Assembly: GCF_900105175.1 (NCBI RefSeq)
Contig: NZ_LT629771.1
Location: 186,001-250,000, forward strand
Length of the DNA: 64,000 bases
Source: Jiangella sp. DSM 45060
Lineage (GTDB): Bacteria; Actinomycetota; Actinomycetes; Jiangellales; Jiangellaceae
Direction: 5' to 3'
Under the pieces are notes generated by a model. That model saw nothing but the letters and a program-made list of their open reading frames with translations. It made no database searches and was not told where the DNA came from. A program made the translations under genes and the position numbers. This document shows, in pieces, positions 9,752-19,185 of the stretch. Numbering within the stretch: the stretch's first letter is position 1; each line of letters starts with the position of its first letter.

Positions 9752-10927
9752 GTGGTGACCGATCAGTACGGCTCCCGGCCCGTGCCGCACGCGGAGGTGC
9801 GGGTCGACCTTGCCGCCATCCGCGACAACGTCGCCGAGCTCGCCGTCCGTTCCGCTCCCGCGCAGGTCATGGCGGTGGTGAAGGGCGACGCGTACGGCCA
9901 CGGGCTGGTCCCGTCGGCGCGCGCCGCCCAGGCCGGCGGCGCCACCTGGCTGGGCACCGCCACCATGGCCGAGGCGCTGGCGCTGCGCGCCGCCGGGATC
10001 GGCGGACGGGTCATGGCCTGGCTCTGCGCGCCGGGCGAGCGGTGGGCCGACGCGCTGGCTGCCGACGTCGACGTGTCCGCGTCGGCGCCGTGGGCGGTGG
10101 CCGAGATCGCCGCCGCGGCGCGCGAGACCGGCCGCACCGCGCGGCTGCACCTCAAGGCCGACACCGGCATGGGCCGGTCCGGCGCGCCGCCGGCCGAGTG
10201 GCCCGAACTCGTCGACGACGCGCTGAAGGCCCAGGCCGAGGGGCTGGTCGAGGTCGTCGGCCTCTGGTCGCACCTGGCCTGCGCCGACGAACCCGGCCAC
10301 CCGGCCAACGCCCAGCAGCTGGCCGCGTTCCGCGACGCCGTCGCGCTGGCCGAGTCGCGCGGCGCCCGGCCCGAGGTCCGCCACCTCGCCAACTCCGCCG
10401 CCACGCTCGCGCTGCGCGACGCCCACTTCGACCTCGTCCGGCCCGGGCTGGCCAGCTACGGGCTGTCGCCGGTGCCGCAGCAGGTCGCGCCGGGCGACGT
10501 CGGGCTGCGTCCGGCCATGTCGGTGCGGGCCCGGCTGACGCTGGTCAAACGGGTGCCGGCCGGTCAGGGCGTGTCGTACGGCCACCTCTACGTCACCGAC
10601 CGCGAGTCCACGCTCGGGCTGGTGCCGCTCGGCTACGCCGACGGCGTGCCGCGGCACGCGTCCGGCGGCTCGGCCGGCCCCGGCGGGCCGTTGCTGGTGG
10701 GCGGCGTCACGCGGCGCGTCGCCGGGCGGGTCTGCATGGACCAGTTCGTCGTCGACCTCCGCGACGACGACGTCCGCGCCGGCGACGAGGTCGTGCTGTT
10801 CGGCGACGCCGCGGCCGGCGAGCCCACGGCACAGGACTGGGCCGACGCCGCGGGCACCATCTCGTACGAGATCGTCACCCGGTTCGCGCCGCGGCTGCCC
10901 CGCGTCTACGTCGGCGGAGCGCTGTGA
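9752..10927 (+). CDS. alr: Alanine racemase
   Basis: 391 residues. The PLP-binding Lys is in VVKGDAYGHG (about Lys44), and the catalytic Tyr of the opposite face is in GVSYGHLY (about Tyr276). GYADGVPR and the RVCMDQFVVDL segment complete the fold-III racemase pattern. It makes D-alanine for peptidoglycan. The start is GTG 9752, 7 bases after CACAAT, or GTG 9755. The 3' end overlaps the next gene by 4 bases. Confidence 0.94.
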   Translation: MVTDQYGSRPVPHAEVRVDLAAIRDNVAELAVRSAPAQVMAVVKGDAYGHGLVPSARAAQAGGATWLGTATMAEALALRAAGIGGRVMAWLCAPGERWADALAADVDVSASAPWAVAEIAAAARETGRTARLHLKADTGMGRSGAPPAEWPELVDDALKAQAEGLVEVVGLWSHLACADEPGHPANAQQLAAFRDAVALAESRGARPEVRHLANSAATLALRDAHFDLVRPGLASYGLSPVPQQVAPGDVGLRPAMSVRARLTLVKRVPAGQGVSYGHLYVTDRESTLGLVPLGYADGVPRHASGGSAGPGGPLLVGGVTRRVAGRVCMDQFVVDLRDDDVRAGDEVVLFGDAAAGEPTAQDWADAAGTISYEIVTRFAPRLPRVYVGGAL

Positions 10928-12051
10928 GCCGGCTCGTCACGGCGGGACGCACGGCCGGGCTGATCGGCACGTGGGTCGGCGTCGCCACCGCCGGCGCCGC
11001 CGTCGGGTTCGCCGCCGAGCGCTACGTCATGGGCCGGTCGCTGAAGAAGGACGACCCCTACGCCGACGAGCCGTTCGGGTCGCTGCGCGGCACGTCGCAC
11101 ACCGTCACCACCGACGACGGCGTCGACCTCGGCGTCGAGGTCGACGACGGCCCGGCCGGCGCGCCCACCGTGGTGTTCTGCCACGGCTTCGCGCTCACCA
11201 TGGACGCCTGGCACTTCCAGCGCCGCGACCTCCGCGGCAGCGCCCGGCTGGTGTTCTGGGACCAGCGCGGGCACGGCCGGTCCGGCCCGCTGCCCGACGA
11301 CGGCGAGCTGTCCTTCCGGCGGCTCGGCGCCGACCTCGGCCAGGTCATCGACGAGATCGTGCCGAAGGGGCCCATCGTGCTGGTCGGCCACTCCATGGGC
11401 GGCATGACGGTGCAGGCGCTGGCCGAGGCGCGGCCCGAGCTGTTCGGCAAGCGGGTCGTCGCCGTCGCGCTCATCGCCACCAGCGGCCAGAAGATCGACG
11501 TCTCCGGGCTCGGGCTGCCCGGCTACCTCGGCCGGCTGGCCGGGCGGGCCGCGCCGGCCGCCGTCTCGATCCTGGCCCGCAAACCCGTGCTGGTCGAGCG
11601 CGGCCGCAAGATGGGCAGCGACCTCGCCTACGTGCTGACCAGGCGCTACGCGTTCGCCGAGGGCGGTTCGCCGAAGCTGGTCGAGTTCACCGCCATCATG
11701 AACGCGGCGGTACCCATCGACGTCGTCGCGCGGTTCTTCCCGCTGTTCGGCGAGCTCGACGCCGCGCCCGCCGTCCCCGTCCTGGCGAAGATCCCGGTGC
11801 TCGTCGTGGGTGGCGAGCGAGACCAGATGACGCCGGTCCAGCACAGCCGCGACCTCGCCGACGCGCTGGTCGACGTCGAGTACGTCGAGGCCACCGACGC
11901 CGGGCACATGGTGCTGCTGGAACGACACGAGGTGGTCACCGAGGCCTTGCGCACGCTGCTCGACCGGTCCCGCCGCGGCGGCCGGCCGCGGCGCATGAGC
12001 AGCCGCATCGCGTCCGTCCGGCGGCGGCGCACCGAGGAGGGCAAGCGGTGA
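10924..12051 (+). CDS. Alpha/beta hydrolase
   Basis: 375 residues with an N-terminal hydrophobic stretch (about 8-30) that may anchor it in the membrane. The hydrolase fold has the oxyanion motif CHGFALTMD, the nucleophile elbow GHSMGG (Ser157), an acid in GGERDQMTP and the final His in DAGHMVLLERH. It ends in a strongly basic tail. This hydrolase commonly sits between alr and tsaE in actinomycetes; its substrate is not known from sequence. GTGA overlaps on both sides suggest translational coupling. Confidence 0.88.
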   Translation: MSRLVTAGRTAGLIGTWVGVATAGAAVGFAAERYVMGRSLKKDDPYADEPFGSLRGTSHTVTTDDGVDLGVEVDDGPAGAPTVVFCHGFALTMDAWHFQRRDLRGSARLVFWDQRGHGRSGPLPDDGELSFRRLGADLGQVIDEIVPKGPIVLVGHSMGGMTVQALAEARPELFGKRVVAVALIATSGQKIDVSGLGLPGYLGRLAGRAAPAAVSILARKPVLVERGRKMGSDLAYVLTRRYAFAEGGSPKLVEFTAIMNAAVPIDVVARFFPLFGELDAAPAVPVLAKIPVLVVGGERDQMTPVQHSRDLADALVDVEYVEATDAGHMVLLERHEVVTEALRTLLDRSRRGGRPRRMSSRIASVRRRRTEEGKR

Positions 12052-12527
12052 TCGACCTCGACGTCCCCGACGCCGAGTCCATGACGGCGCTGGGGGAACG
12101 GCTCGCGGGGCTGCTGCGCCCCGGCGACCTCGTGCTGCTCGGCGGCGACCTCGGGGCCGGCAAGACGACGCTCGCCCAGGGCGTCGGCGCCGGGCTGGGC
12201 GTGCGCGGCCCCGTCACGTCGCCGACGTTCGTCATCGCGCGGGTGCACCCGTCGCTGGCCGGCGGCCCGCCGCTGGTGCACGTCGACGCGTACCGGCTGG
12301 GCGGCTGGGACGAGCTCGAGGACATCGACCTCGAGGCCACGCTGGACGAGGCGGTCACGCTGGTCGAGTGGGGCGAGGGCGTCGCCGAAGGGCTGGCCGG
12401 CGACCGGCTGGAGATCCACATCGACCGCGCGCACGGCGCCGACCTCGGTGAGGTGCGGCACGTCCGCGTCCGCGTCGTCGGCGACCGCTGGAACGAGGAC
12501 GCGCTGGCCGCGGTGGTGCGGCCGTGA
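12048..12527 (+). CDS. tsaE: tRNA N6-threonylcarbamoyladenosine synthesis ATPase TsaE
   Basis: 159 residues. The Walker A motif is GDLGAGKTT (Lys about 39), followed by GPVTSPTFVI and VDAYRL, all typical of the TsaE (YjeE) family. With TsaB and TsaD it makes the t6A37 modification of ANN-decoding tRNAs. The start GTG 12048 overlaps the hydrolase stop, with GAGGAGG seven bases upstream. Its usual partners tsaB-rimI-tsaD are 2.4 kb downstream, separated by a pentapeptide protein and an inverted exporter. Confidence 0.94.
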   Translation: MIDLDVPDAESMTALGERLAGLLRPGDLVLLGGDLGAGKTTLAQGVGAGLGVRGPVTSPTFVIARVHPSLAGGPPLVHVDAYRLGGWDELEDIDLEATLDEAVTLVEWGEGVAEGLAGDRLEIHIDRAHGADLGEVRHVRVRVVGDRWNEDALAAVVRP

Positions 12528-13258
12528 CCGACCGCACCGCGCCCACCGACGACCAGCTGGCCGCGCTGCTGGCCGCCGGCGCCGCCGTCGAGGACGCCGA
12601 CCTCACCGAACGCGACCTCACCGAGCTGCTGGGCGTCGCCGGGCCGGCGCCGCGCGTGTTCCGCCGCTGCGACCTCACCGAGGCGCGGCTGGGCGGCGCC
12701 GCGCTGGTCGGCGCCACGTTCGAGTCGTGCACCATGGACGGCGCCGGGTTCGGGCGGGCCGACCTCGACGGCTCGGTGTGGACCGGCGGTGGCGCCCCGA
12801 AGGCCGACTTCTCCCGCGCCGACCTCTCCGACGCCCGCTTCGACGGCGTCGACCTCGCCAACACCAACTGGCGCGACACGCTGATCGCCGGTGTGGCCTT
12901 CACCGGCTGCCGCATGGTCGGCGCCCGGCTCGACGACTCGCGCGGACTCGGTGCCACGTTCAAGCGGTGCAACCTCATGCTGGCCGGGCTGTCCGGCATC
13001 AGCCTGCGCGGCCAGGAGCTCGACGGCCTGCGCATGGACGACGCCGTGCTGGCCGGCGCCGACCTGCGCGACACCGTCTGGACCGACTCCCGGCTGCGCG
13101 GCGTGGTGCTGCGCGCCGCCGAGCTCGACGGCGCCGATCTCCGCGGCGCCGACCTCGGCGACTTCTCCTGGCAGGAGGTCCACCTGCTGTCCGGCGCCAC
13201 GATCTCCGGCGAGCAGGCGTCGCGGCTGCTCGGCCAGCTCGGCATCGTCGTCGACTGA
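12524..13258 (+). CDS. Pentapeptide repeat-containing protein
   Basis: 244 residues. After an N-terminal helix (1-45) the protein is mostly A(D/N)LXX-type pentapeptides (such as RADLD, RADLS, GVDLA, GADLR) from about residue 48 to 225, predicting a right-handed quadrilateral beta-helix. Some members of the fold mimic DNA and protect gyrase (Qnr, MfpA), but most have no known function and nothing here shows that activity. It overlaps tsaE by 4 bases, so the two are probably co-translated. Confidence 0.85.
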   Translation: MTDRTAPTDDQLAALLAAGAAVEDADLTERDLTELLGVAGPAPRVFRRCDLTEARLGGAALVGATFESCTMDGAGFGRADLDGSVWTGGGAPKADFSRADLSDARFDGVDLANTNWRDTLIAGVAFTGCRMVGARLDDSRGLGATFKRCNLMLAGLSGISLRGQELDGLRMDDAVLAGADLRDTVWTDSRLRGVVLRAAELDGADLRGADLGDFSWQEVHLLSGATISGEQASRLLGQLGIVVD

Positions 13259-13296
13259 TGGCCCTCAGCTCGTCGGGAGGCGGCAGATCGCGCACG

Positions 13297-14880
13297 TCAG
13301 GCGGGATGCGACGGTGTGGAGGCTCGGTCCGGCTCGGTCCGCTTCGCGTCCTCCTGTGCCGGGCGGTCGCCGGGGTGGCGCAGGGCGATGAGGAACGCCA
13401 CCGTCAGCGCGACGGCCATCGCGATCAGGACGGCTCGGATGCTCTCGGCGAAGTCCGCCGCCACCGCCTGCTCGACCGCGCCGCGCGCCGACGCGGGCAC
13501 GCCGCTGAGGTCTCGGTCGCCGCCGCCGCTGGTGGCGGCCCGCTGGGCCAGCTCGTCCGCCGTGCTCCGGCCGACGCCGAGGCCGACCAGCGACGACGCG
13601 AACCGGTCGGTGAACACGTGCGTGGCGATGGTGCCAAGCACCGCGAACCCCAGCGCCGACCCGTAGTTGCGGATCGTCTGGTTGATGCCGGTGACCTCGC
13701 CGTAGGACGCGTCGTGGGTGCGGCTGACCGCGTCGGCGCTAGCCGGCCCGAGCAGGAACCCAATCCCGGCCCCGGCCAGCAGCAGCGGGTGGTGCTGGTC
13801 CGAGGCGTCCAGCGTGGTCACCTGCGTCGCCCACCTGGCGTAGCCGGCGATGCCCACCGCACAGCCCAGGAGGATCGTCGGCTTCGCGCCCCAGGCATCG
13901 AAGATGCGCCCGCCGACCTGCGCCGCCAGCAGGAAGCCGAGGAAGTACAGGAGCAGTAGCGTGCTCGCGCCGCCCGCGTCGAGGCCCAGCGACACCGCCG
14001 CGTACACGCTGAGGAAGTACGCGACGGGCACGAACGCGACCATCGCGAAGAACAGCACGCCGGAGTCGACCCGGAAGCCGCGCAGCCGGAAGATGTCCAG
14101 CCGGATCAGCGGCGGGTGACGGCGTCGCTCGACGAACCCGAACAACACCAGCAACACGGCACCGCCGACCAGGCACGCCCAGGTCCAGACGCTGGTCCAG
14201 CCCCACTCCGTGGCCTGCGAGAACCCGACCACGCTGAGCGCCATGCCGGCCGCCACCATGGCCGCCCCGAGCCAGTCGATCGCGCCCGGTCGCCGATGCT
14301 CGCCGATCGGCGCCAGCACGACGCCCACCAGCGCGGCCGCCGCGACCGGCAGGTTGATCCAGAAGATCGTCCGCCACGACCACTCGAGCAGGTAGCTGCC
14401 CAGGACCGGGCCCAGCGCGGTGAACGCCCCGGTGAGGCCGAAGAACATCGCCATCGACCGGCCGCGCTTCTCTGGCGCCGCGCTGCCGTAGACGATCGAG
14501 ATCGCCGCGGGCAGCAGCACCGCCGCGAAGACGCCCTGCGCCGCCCGTGCCGTGATCAGCCAGGCCTCCGCCCACGATGCGTCGGGGGTCGCGCCGCACA
14601 GCGCCGACATAACAGCGAACCCGGCGACGCCGACCAGCACCATGCGCCGGGCGCCCCAGGCGTCGGCGATGCGCCCGCCGAGGGCGAACGTCGCGGCCAG
14701 CGCCACCAGGTAAGCGTTGATCACCCATTCGCCCTCGTTGCTGGTGAGGCCGAGGTCGCGCTGCAGGTCCGGCGACGCGATCGCCACGATGGTCTGGTCG
14801 ATGAACGACATCGAGACGGCCAGGATCATCGCCACCATGACGAGCGGCGACAGCCGGGCGGTGCGGGTCGAGTCGGTCAT
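13297..14880 (-). CDS. MFS transporter, DHA2 (EmrB/QacA-like) family
   Basis: 527 residues with about 14 hydrophobic segments. The DHA2 signatures are FIDQTIVAIASPDL in helix 1, the loop GGRIADAWGARRM and the helix-5 antiporter-like GPVLGSYLLEWSWRTIFWINLP. It is likely a proton-driven exporter of hydrophobic compounds in the cytoplasmic membrane. ATG 14880 is chosen because GGAGGG lies 8 bases upstream; ATG 14886 would be only two bases from it. It is inverted inside an otherwise conserved t6A gene cluster. An inverted repeat upstream may be an operator. Confidence 0.88.
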   Translation of the reverse strand: MTDSTRTARLSPLVMVAMILAVSMSFIDQTIVAIASPDLQRDLGLTSNEGEWVINAYLVALAATFALGGRIADAWGARRMVLVGVAGFAVMSALCGATPDASWAEAWLITARAAQGVFAAVLLPAAISIVYGSAAPEKRGRSMAMFFGLTGAFTALGPVLGSYLLEWSWRTIFWINLPVAAAALVGVVLAPIGEHRRPGAIDWLGAAMVAAGMALSVVGFSQATEWGWTSVWTWACLVGGAVLLVLFGFVERRRHPPLIRLDIFRLRGFRVDSGVLFFAMVAFVPVAYFLSVYAAVSLGLDAGGASTLLLLYFLGFLLAAQVGGRIFDAWGAKPTILLGCAVGIAGYARWATQVTTLDASDQHHPLLLAGAGIGFLLGPASADAVSRTHDASYGEVTGINQTIRNYGSALGFAVLGTIATHVFTDRFASSLVGLGVGRSTADELAQRAATSGGGDRDLSGVPASARGAVEQAVAADFAESIRAVLIAMAVALTVAFLIALRHPGDRPAQEDAKRTEPDRASTPSHPA

Positions 14881-14916
14881 GAGCATTACCCTCCGCCCGG
14901 TCGCGCCGCGCCCAGG

Positions 14917-14933
14917 TCACCCGAACTGGGTGA
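14917..14933. promoter_or_regulatory. Inverted repeat between the exporter and tsaB
   Basis: TCACCC, five bases, then GGGTGA: a perfect 6-bp inverted repeat in the 82-bp divergent region. It is a candidate repressor site for the exporter, tsaB or both. No regulator gene is adjacent. Confidence 0.35.
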
Positions 14934-14950
14934 GGTGGGTACCGCGGACG

Positions 14951-14956
14951 TAGGGT
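14951..14956 (+). promoter_or_regulatory. -10 hexamer of leaderless tsaB
   Basis: TAGGGT ends 6 bases before the tsaB GTG; no SD is visible. Confidence 0.5.
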
Positions 14957-14962
14957 GGGCGG

Positions 14963-15613
14963 GTGCTGTTGCTGGCCCTGGACACGTCGACTCCCGCGGT
15001 GACCGTCGCCCTGCATGACGGCGAGCGGGTGCTGGCCGAGGCGACCACCGTCGACCCACGCCGGCACACCGAGTTGCTGATGCCGCTGGTCACGTCCGTG
15101 CTGGACGATGCCGGCGCCGGCCGCCGCGACCTCACCGAGCTGGCCGTCGGCGTCGGGCCGGGGCCGTTCACCGGGCTGCGGGTCGGCCTGGCCGCGGCGC
15201 GCACCATGGGCGCCGTCCTCGACCTCCCGGTCCGCGGGGTCTGCAGCCTCGACGTGCTCGCGTACGGCGTGCGCGCGGCGAACCCGCCGGGCGAGCCGTT
15301 CGCCGTCGCCACCGACGCCCGCCGCCGCGAGGTGTACTGGGCCACCTACGACGCCGGCGGCGTGCGCGTCAGCGGCCCCGACGTCGGTCCGGCCGCCGCT
15401 CTCGCCGAGCACCGGCTGCCCGCCGCGGGCGCCGGCGCACGCCTGTACCCCGACGCGTTCGCCCGCGCGCTCGACCCCGAGTACCCGTCCGCCGCGCACC
15501 TCGCCGCCGCCGTCGTCGCCGAGGCCGTCGAGATCCTGCCGCCCGACCCGCTCTACCTGCGCCGCCCCGACGCCACGCCGCCGAGCGCGCGGAAGAGCGT
15601 CCTCGCCCGGTGA
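14963..15613 (+). CDS. tsaB: tRNA threonylcarbamoyladenosine biosynthesis protein TsaB
   Basis: 216 residues of the ASKHA fold: [15 protein letters not shown] at the start, [10 protein letters not shown], and [15 protein letters not shown] at about 64-78. These are the standard TsaB (YeaZ) motifs. It is the non-catalytic scaffold that pairs with TsaD. First gene of tsaB-rimI-tsaD, overlapping rimI by 4 bases. Probably leaderless, because TAGGGT ends six bases upstream. Confidence 0.93.
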   Translation: MLLLALDTSTPAVTVALHDGERVLAEATTVDPRRHTELLMPLVTSVLDDAGAGRRDLTELAVGVGPGPFTGLRVGLAAARTMGAVLDLPVRGVCSLDVLAYGVRAANPPGEPFAVATDARRREVYWATYDAGGVRVSGPDVGPAAALAEHRLPAAGAGARLYPDAFARALDPEYPSAAHLAAAVVAEAVEILPPDPLYLRRPDATPPSARKSVLAR

Positions 15614-16092
15614 GGGTCGCGCTGCGGCCCATGCGCGAGCCGGACCTCGACACCGTCGTGCCGCTGGAGCAGGAGCTGTTCGCCGGCGACCCGCCGTGGT
15701 CGGCGGAGCAGTTCCGGTCGGAACTGGCCGGCGTCCCGGACACCCGCTGGTACGTCGTCGCCGAGGACGACGGCGAGGTGGTCGGCTACGCGGGGCTGCT
15801 GCTGCCCGGGCTGGCCGGCGAGCCCGCCGACGTCATGACGATCGCCGTCGCGCCGGGCCGGCAGCGCGGCGGCGTCGGGACGTTGCTGATGACGGCGCTC
15901 GAGGCGGAGGCCCGGCGCCGCGGCGCCGGGGAGCTGCTGCTGGAGGTCCGCGCCGACAACGAGCCGGCGCGGACGTTCTACACGCGGCACGGTTTCGAGC
16001 GCATCGCCGTGCGGCGCAAGTACTACGGCGGCGGCCGCGACGGGCTCGTCCTGCGGAAGTGGCTGCGGGCCGGGTCCGCGGCGGAGGGATAA
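15610..16092 (+). CDS. rimI: Ribosomal-protein-alanine N-acetyltransferase RimI
   Basis: 160 residues. The GNAT fold has the acetyl-CoA loop [11 protein letters not shown] and the RimI-type end [23 protein letters not shown]. In E. coli RimI acetylates the N-terminal Ala of ribosomal protein S18; the position between tsaB and tsaD supports the assignment. GTGA overlap with tsaB. The stop TAA forms part of a GATAAT box that may serve tsaD. Confidence 0.88.
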   Translation: MRVALRPMREPDLDTVVPLEQELFAGDPPWSAEQFRSELAGVPDTRWYVVAEDDGEVVGYAGLLLPGLAGEPADVMTIAVAPGRQRGGVGTLLMTALEAEARRRGAGELLLEVRADNEPARTFYTRHGFERIAVRRKYYGGGRDGLVLRKWLRAGSAAEG

Positions 16093-16100
16093 TCGGCGGC

Positions 16101-17150
16101 GTGAGCGACCAGCCCCTGATCCTCGGCATCGAGACCTCCTGCGACGAGACCGGCGTCGGCCTGGTGCGCGGCACCACGCTGCTCGCCAACGCCGTCGCCA
16201 GCTCCGTCGACGAGCACGTCCGCTTCGGCGGCGTCGTCCCGGAGGTGGCCAGCCGCGCGCACCTCGAGGCGATGGTGCCGACGCTGCAGCGGGCGCTGTC
16301 CGAGGCCGGCGCCTCGCTCGGTGACGTCGACGCCGTCGCCGTCACCGCGGGGCCGGGGCTGGCCGGCGCCCTGATGGTGGGGGTGTCCGCTGCCAAGGCG
16401 CTCGCCGTTGCGCTGGACAAGCCCTTCTACGGCGTCAACCACCTGGTCGGGCACGTGGCGGCGGAGCAGCTGGAGAACGGCCCGCTGACCGAGCCGGTGG
16501 TCGCGCTGCTGGTGTCGGGCGGCCACACCGAGATCCTGCTGGTCGAGGACATCGCGACGTCGGCGACGCTGCTCGGCCAGACCCTCGACGACGCCGCGGG
16601 CGAGGCGTTCGACAAGGTGGCCCGGCTGATCGGGCTGAAGTACCCGGGCGGGCCGAACATCCAGCGCGCCGCCGAGGAGGGCGACCCCGCCGCCATCCGG
16701 TTCCCGCGCGGCCTCACCAGCCAGCGCGACCTCGAACGGCACCGCTACGACTTCTCCTTCTCCGGCCTGAAGACGGCGGTCGCCCGCTGGGTCGAGACCG
16801 CCGAGCGCGAAGGCCGGGCGGTCCCGGTGGCCGACGTCGCGGCCGGCTTCCAGGAGGCCGTGGCCGACGTGCTCACCCGCAAGGCCGTGCTGGCCTGCCA
16901 GGAGCGCGGCATCTCGACGATGGTCCTGGCCGGCGGCGTGGCGGCGAACGCCCGGCTGCGCGACCTCACCCGCGAGCGCTGCGCGGCGGCCGGCATCGAG
17001 CTGCGCCAGCCCCGGTTCTCGCTGTGCACCGACAACGGCGCCATGATCGCGGCCCTCGGCGCCGCCGTCGTCGAGCGTGGCCTGCCGCCGTCGTCGCTGG
17101 ACTTCGCCTCCGACTCGTCGCTGCCGGTGACCCAGGTGCTGGTCGGCTAG
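16101..17150 (+). CDS. tsaD: tRNA N6-adenosine threonylcarbamoyltransferase TsaD
   Basis: 349 residues. [14 protein letters not shown] opens the ASKHA fold. The metal site is in [10 protein letters not shown] (HxxxH) together with the late Asp in [26 protein letters not shown] and FSGLKTAV are also family motifs. It transfers the threonylcarbamoyl group to A37 of tRNA. GTG 16101 is used, 7 bases after GATAAT and 12 after GGAGGG, so the mode of initiation is uncertain. It converges on the HAD gene, overlapping it by 4 bases. Confidence 0.95.
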   Translation: MSDQPLILGIETSCDETGVGLVRGTTLLANAVASSVDEHVRFGGVVPEVASRAHLEAMVPTLQRALSEAGASLGDVDAVAVTAGPGLAGALMVGVSAAKALAVALDKPFYGVNHLVGHVAAEQLENGPLTEPVVALLVSGGHTEILLVEDIATSATLLGQTLDDAAGEAFDKVARLIGLKYPGGPNIQRAAEEGDPAAIRFPRGLTSQRDLERHRYDFSFSGLKTAVARWVETAEREGRAVPVADVAAGFQEAVADVLTRKAVLACQERGISTMVLAGGVAANARLRDLTRERCAAAGIELRQPRFSLCTDNGAMIAALGAAVVERGLPPSSLDFASDSSLPVTQVLVG

Positions 17151-17794
17151 AGCCGCTCCAGGGCGCCGGGGAGCTCGCTGATGTCGCCGAGGACGGTCGT
17201 GGCGGTCGCGGCCAGGACTGCCGGGTCGGGCGGGAAGTGCGGGTTCGGCACCGCGACGACGGTCAGGCCGGCGGCGTGGGCGGAGCGCAGCCCGTTGGTG
17301 GAGTCCTCGACCGCGGCGGCGCGACGCGGATCGACGTCCAGGCGGCGGGCGGCCTCGAGGTAGACGTCGGGGGCGGGCTTGCCGGCGGCGACGTCCTCGC
17401 TGGACACCGCGACGGGCACGAGGCCGGTGAGCCCGGCGAACTCCAGGAACGACGTGATCAGCACCGGCGGCGACGAGCTGGCGATGCCGACCGGCCCGCG
17501 CGCGGCCACCGCCCGCACGGCGTCGACGGCGCCCTCGATGACCGGCGGCGCGTCGGCGTACCTGCGGGCCATCTCGTCGACGACCGCCCGCGCCACCTCG
17601 TCCGCCGTCAGCGCCGTGCCCAGCTCGCCGACCAGGTAGGCGGCCCACTCGGGCGTGCTCATGCCCTGCATGGCGCGCGTCGCCGCCTCCGTCCACGTCC
17701 CCCCGTGCTCCGCCACCACCGCCCGGCGCACCTCGTCCCACGCACGTTCGGAGTCGACCAGCACGCCGTCGAGATCGAAGACCACCGCATCCAT
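17147..17794 (-). CDS. HAD family hydrolase (beta-phosphoglucomutase/phosphatase-like)
   Basis: 215 residues. HAD motif I is [11 protein letters not shown] near the N-terminus. Motif II is around GIASSSPP, the motif III lysine is in [14 protein letters not shown], and motif IV is [11 protein letters not shown]. The cap lies after motif I (subclass I), as in sugar-phosphate phosphatases and phosphoglucomutases; which of these is unknown. ATG 17794 follows TAGCGT (17802-17807, minus strand) by 7 bases and is preferred to the GTG at 17803. Confidence 0.88.
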   Translation of the reverse strand: MDAVVFDLDGVLVDSERAWDEVRRAVVAEHGGTWTEAATRAMQGMSTPEWAAYLVGELGTALTADEVARAVVDEMARRYADAPPVIEGAVDAVRAVAARGPVGIASSSPPVLITSFLEFAGLTGLVPVAVSSEDVAAGKPAPDVYLEAARRLDVDPRRAAAVEDSTNGLRSAHAAGLTVVAVPNPHFPPDPAVLAATATTVLGDISELPGALERL

Positions 17795-17816
17795 GCCCGC
17801 CACGCTACCGGGGCGG

Positions 17817-19103
17817 TCAGCGGGGCTCCGGGATCAGCCAGAGGCCGCCGCGGGGGCGGAGGGTGATCAGCGGGTCCAGCCGTAGCGGCCGGCCGGGGAC
17901 GGGGCGCAGGCGCCAGTGCCGCAGGATCGTCGCCAGGCCGAGCACCGCCTCGGTCCAGGCGAACCCCTCGCCGATGCAGCGGCGCAGTCCGGCGCCGAAC
18001 GGGAAGAACGCCCACCGCGGCCGGTCGGCGCCCCCGTCCAACCAGCGGGAGGGGTCGAAGGTGAACGGCTGCGGCCACCATCGCTCGTCGTGGTGGACGA
18101 CCCACTGGGGCAGGACGACGAGGTCGCCCGGCTCGATGACGTGCCCGCCCACCTCGTGCGGGACGAGCGCCTGGCGACCCATCATCCACGACGGCGGGTA
18201 GAGCCGCAGCGTCTCGGACACGACGGCGCGGCACAGCGGCAGCCGGTCGAGGTCGTCCGGCCCCGGTGCGCCGACACCGTCGACCTCGTCCCGCACCGAC
18301 GCCTGCACGGACGGGTGGACGGCGAGCAGGTGCAGCGCGAACGCCAGCGTGTTCGCCGTCGTCTCGTGGCCGGCCAGCAGCAGCGTCGCCGCCTCGTCGC
18401 GCAACTCCTGCGACGACAGGCGGCCGTCGCCGGACCCCAGGACCAGGGCGGACAGCAGGTCGCCGCCGTCGCGGCCGGACGCCACCCGGTCGGCGACCAC
18501 CGAGTCGACCAGCCCATGCAGCCGCCGCCGTCCCCGCTGCAGCCGCCGCAGCGGCCCGACCGGCAGCCCCTGCAGCCGCTGGCTGAACGGCAGGAACGCC
18601 AGCTTGTACGCGCTCAGCAGGTCCGCCAGCGCCCCCTCGACGGCGCCGACGTCGACGGACGTGCCGAGCAGCGTCGTGCCGGCCGTCTCCAGCGTCATCC
18701 GGACCGTCGCCGCGTGCACGTCCAGCGGCTCCCGAGGGGTCCACGACGCCGACACAGCAGCGGAACGGTCCACCATCACCGACGCGTACCCGGTAATGTG
18801 CCGCGAGTGGAACGCCGGCTGCACGAGGTCGCGGTGCTGACGGTGCACGTCGCCCTCGGCGGTGAGCAGGCCGTCGCCGAGCACGACGCGGGCGCGCTGC
18901 AGCACCATGCCCTTGCGGAACCCGGCGGCGTCGGTGACCAGCACCTGCCGGACGAGGTCGGGGTGCGCGAGCTGCCACACCGGGAACGGGCCGAGCCGGA
19001 ACCGGGCGACGTCGCCGTGCTCGCGCTGCATGGCGGCGACGAAGCGCAGCCGGTCGGACTGGAACGCGAACAGATCACCGACGACCGGCAGCGGGCGGCG
19101 CAT
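17817..19103 (-). CDS. Cytochrome P450
   Basis: 428 residues. The I-helix oxygen-binding motif is AGHETT (about 246-251), the K-helix ExxR is ETLRLYPP, and the heme loop FPFGAGLRRCIGEG has Cys376 as thiolate ligand. The sequence style is closer to the soluble CYP102/CYP4-like group than to short actinobacterial CYP105/107 types. No ferredoxin or reductase gene is adjacent, so redox partners must come from elsewhere. TAGCGT lies 6 bases before the ATG, a leaderless pattern. Confidence 0.93.
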   Translation of the reverse strand: MRRPLPVVGDLFAFQSDRLRFVAAMQREHGDVARFRLGPFPVWQLAHPDLVRQVLVTDAAGFRKGMVLQRARVVLGDGLLTAEGDVHRQHRDLVQPAFHSRHITGYASVMVDRSAAVSASWTPREPLDVHAATVRMTLETAGTTLLGTSVDVGAVEGALADLLSAYKLAFLPFSQRLQGLPVGPLRRLQRGRRRLHGLVDSVVADRVASGRDGGDLLSALVLGSGDGRLSSQELRDEAATLLLAGHETTANTLAFALHLLAVHPSVQASVRDEVDGVGAPGPDDLDRLPLCRAVVSETLRLYPPSWMMGRQALVPHEVGGHVIEPGDLVVLPQWVVHHDERWWPQPFTFDPSRWLDGGADRPRWAFFPFGAGLRRCIGEGFAWTEAVLGLATILRHWRLRPVPGRPLRLDPLITLRPRGGLWLIPEPR

Positions 19104-19185
19104 ACCCCGACGCTACGAGCGCCGGCCCGCGCGCCGCCACCCGTTCGCTCACGGTCCGGACACCCGGCGTGGCAGACTGGCGGAA

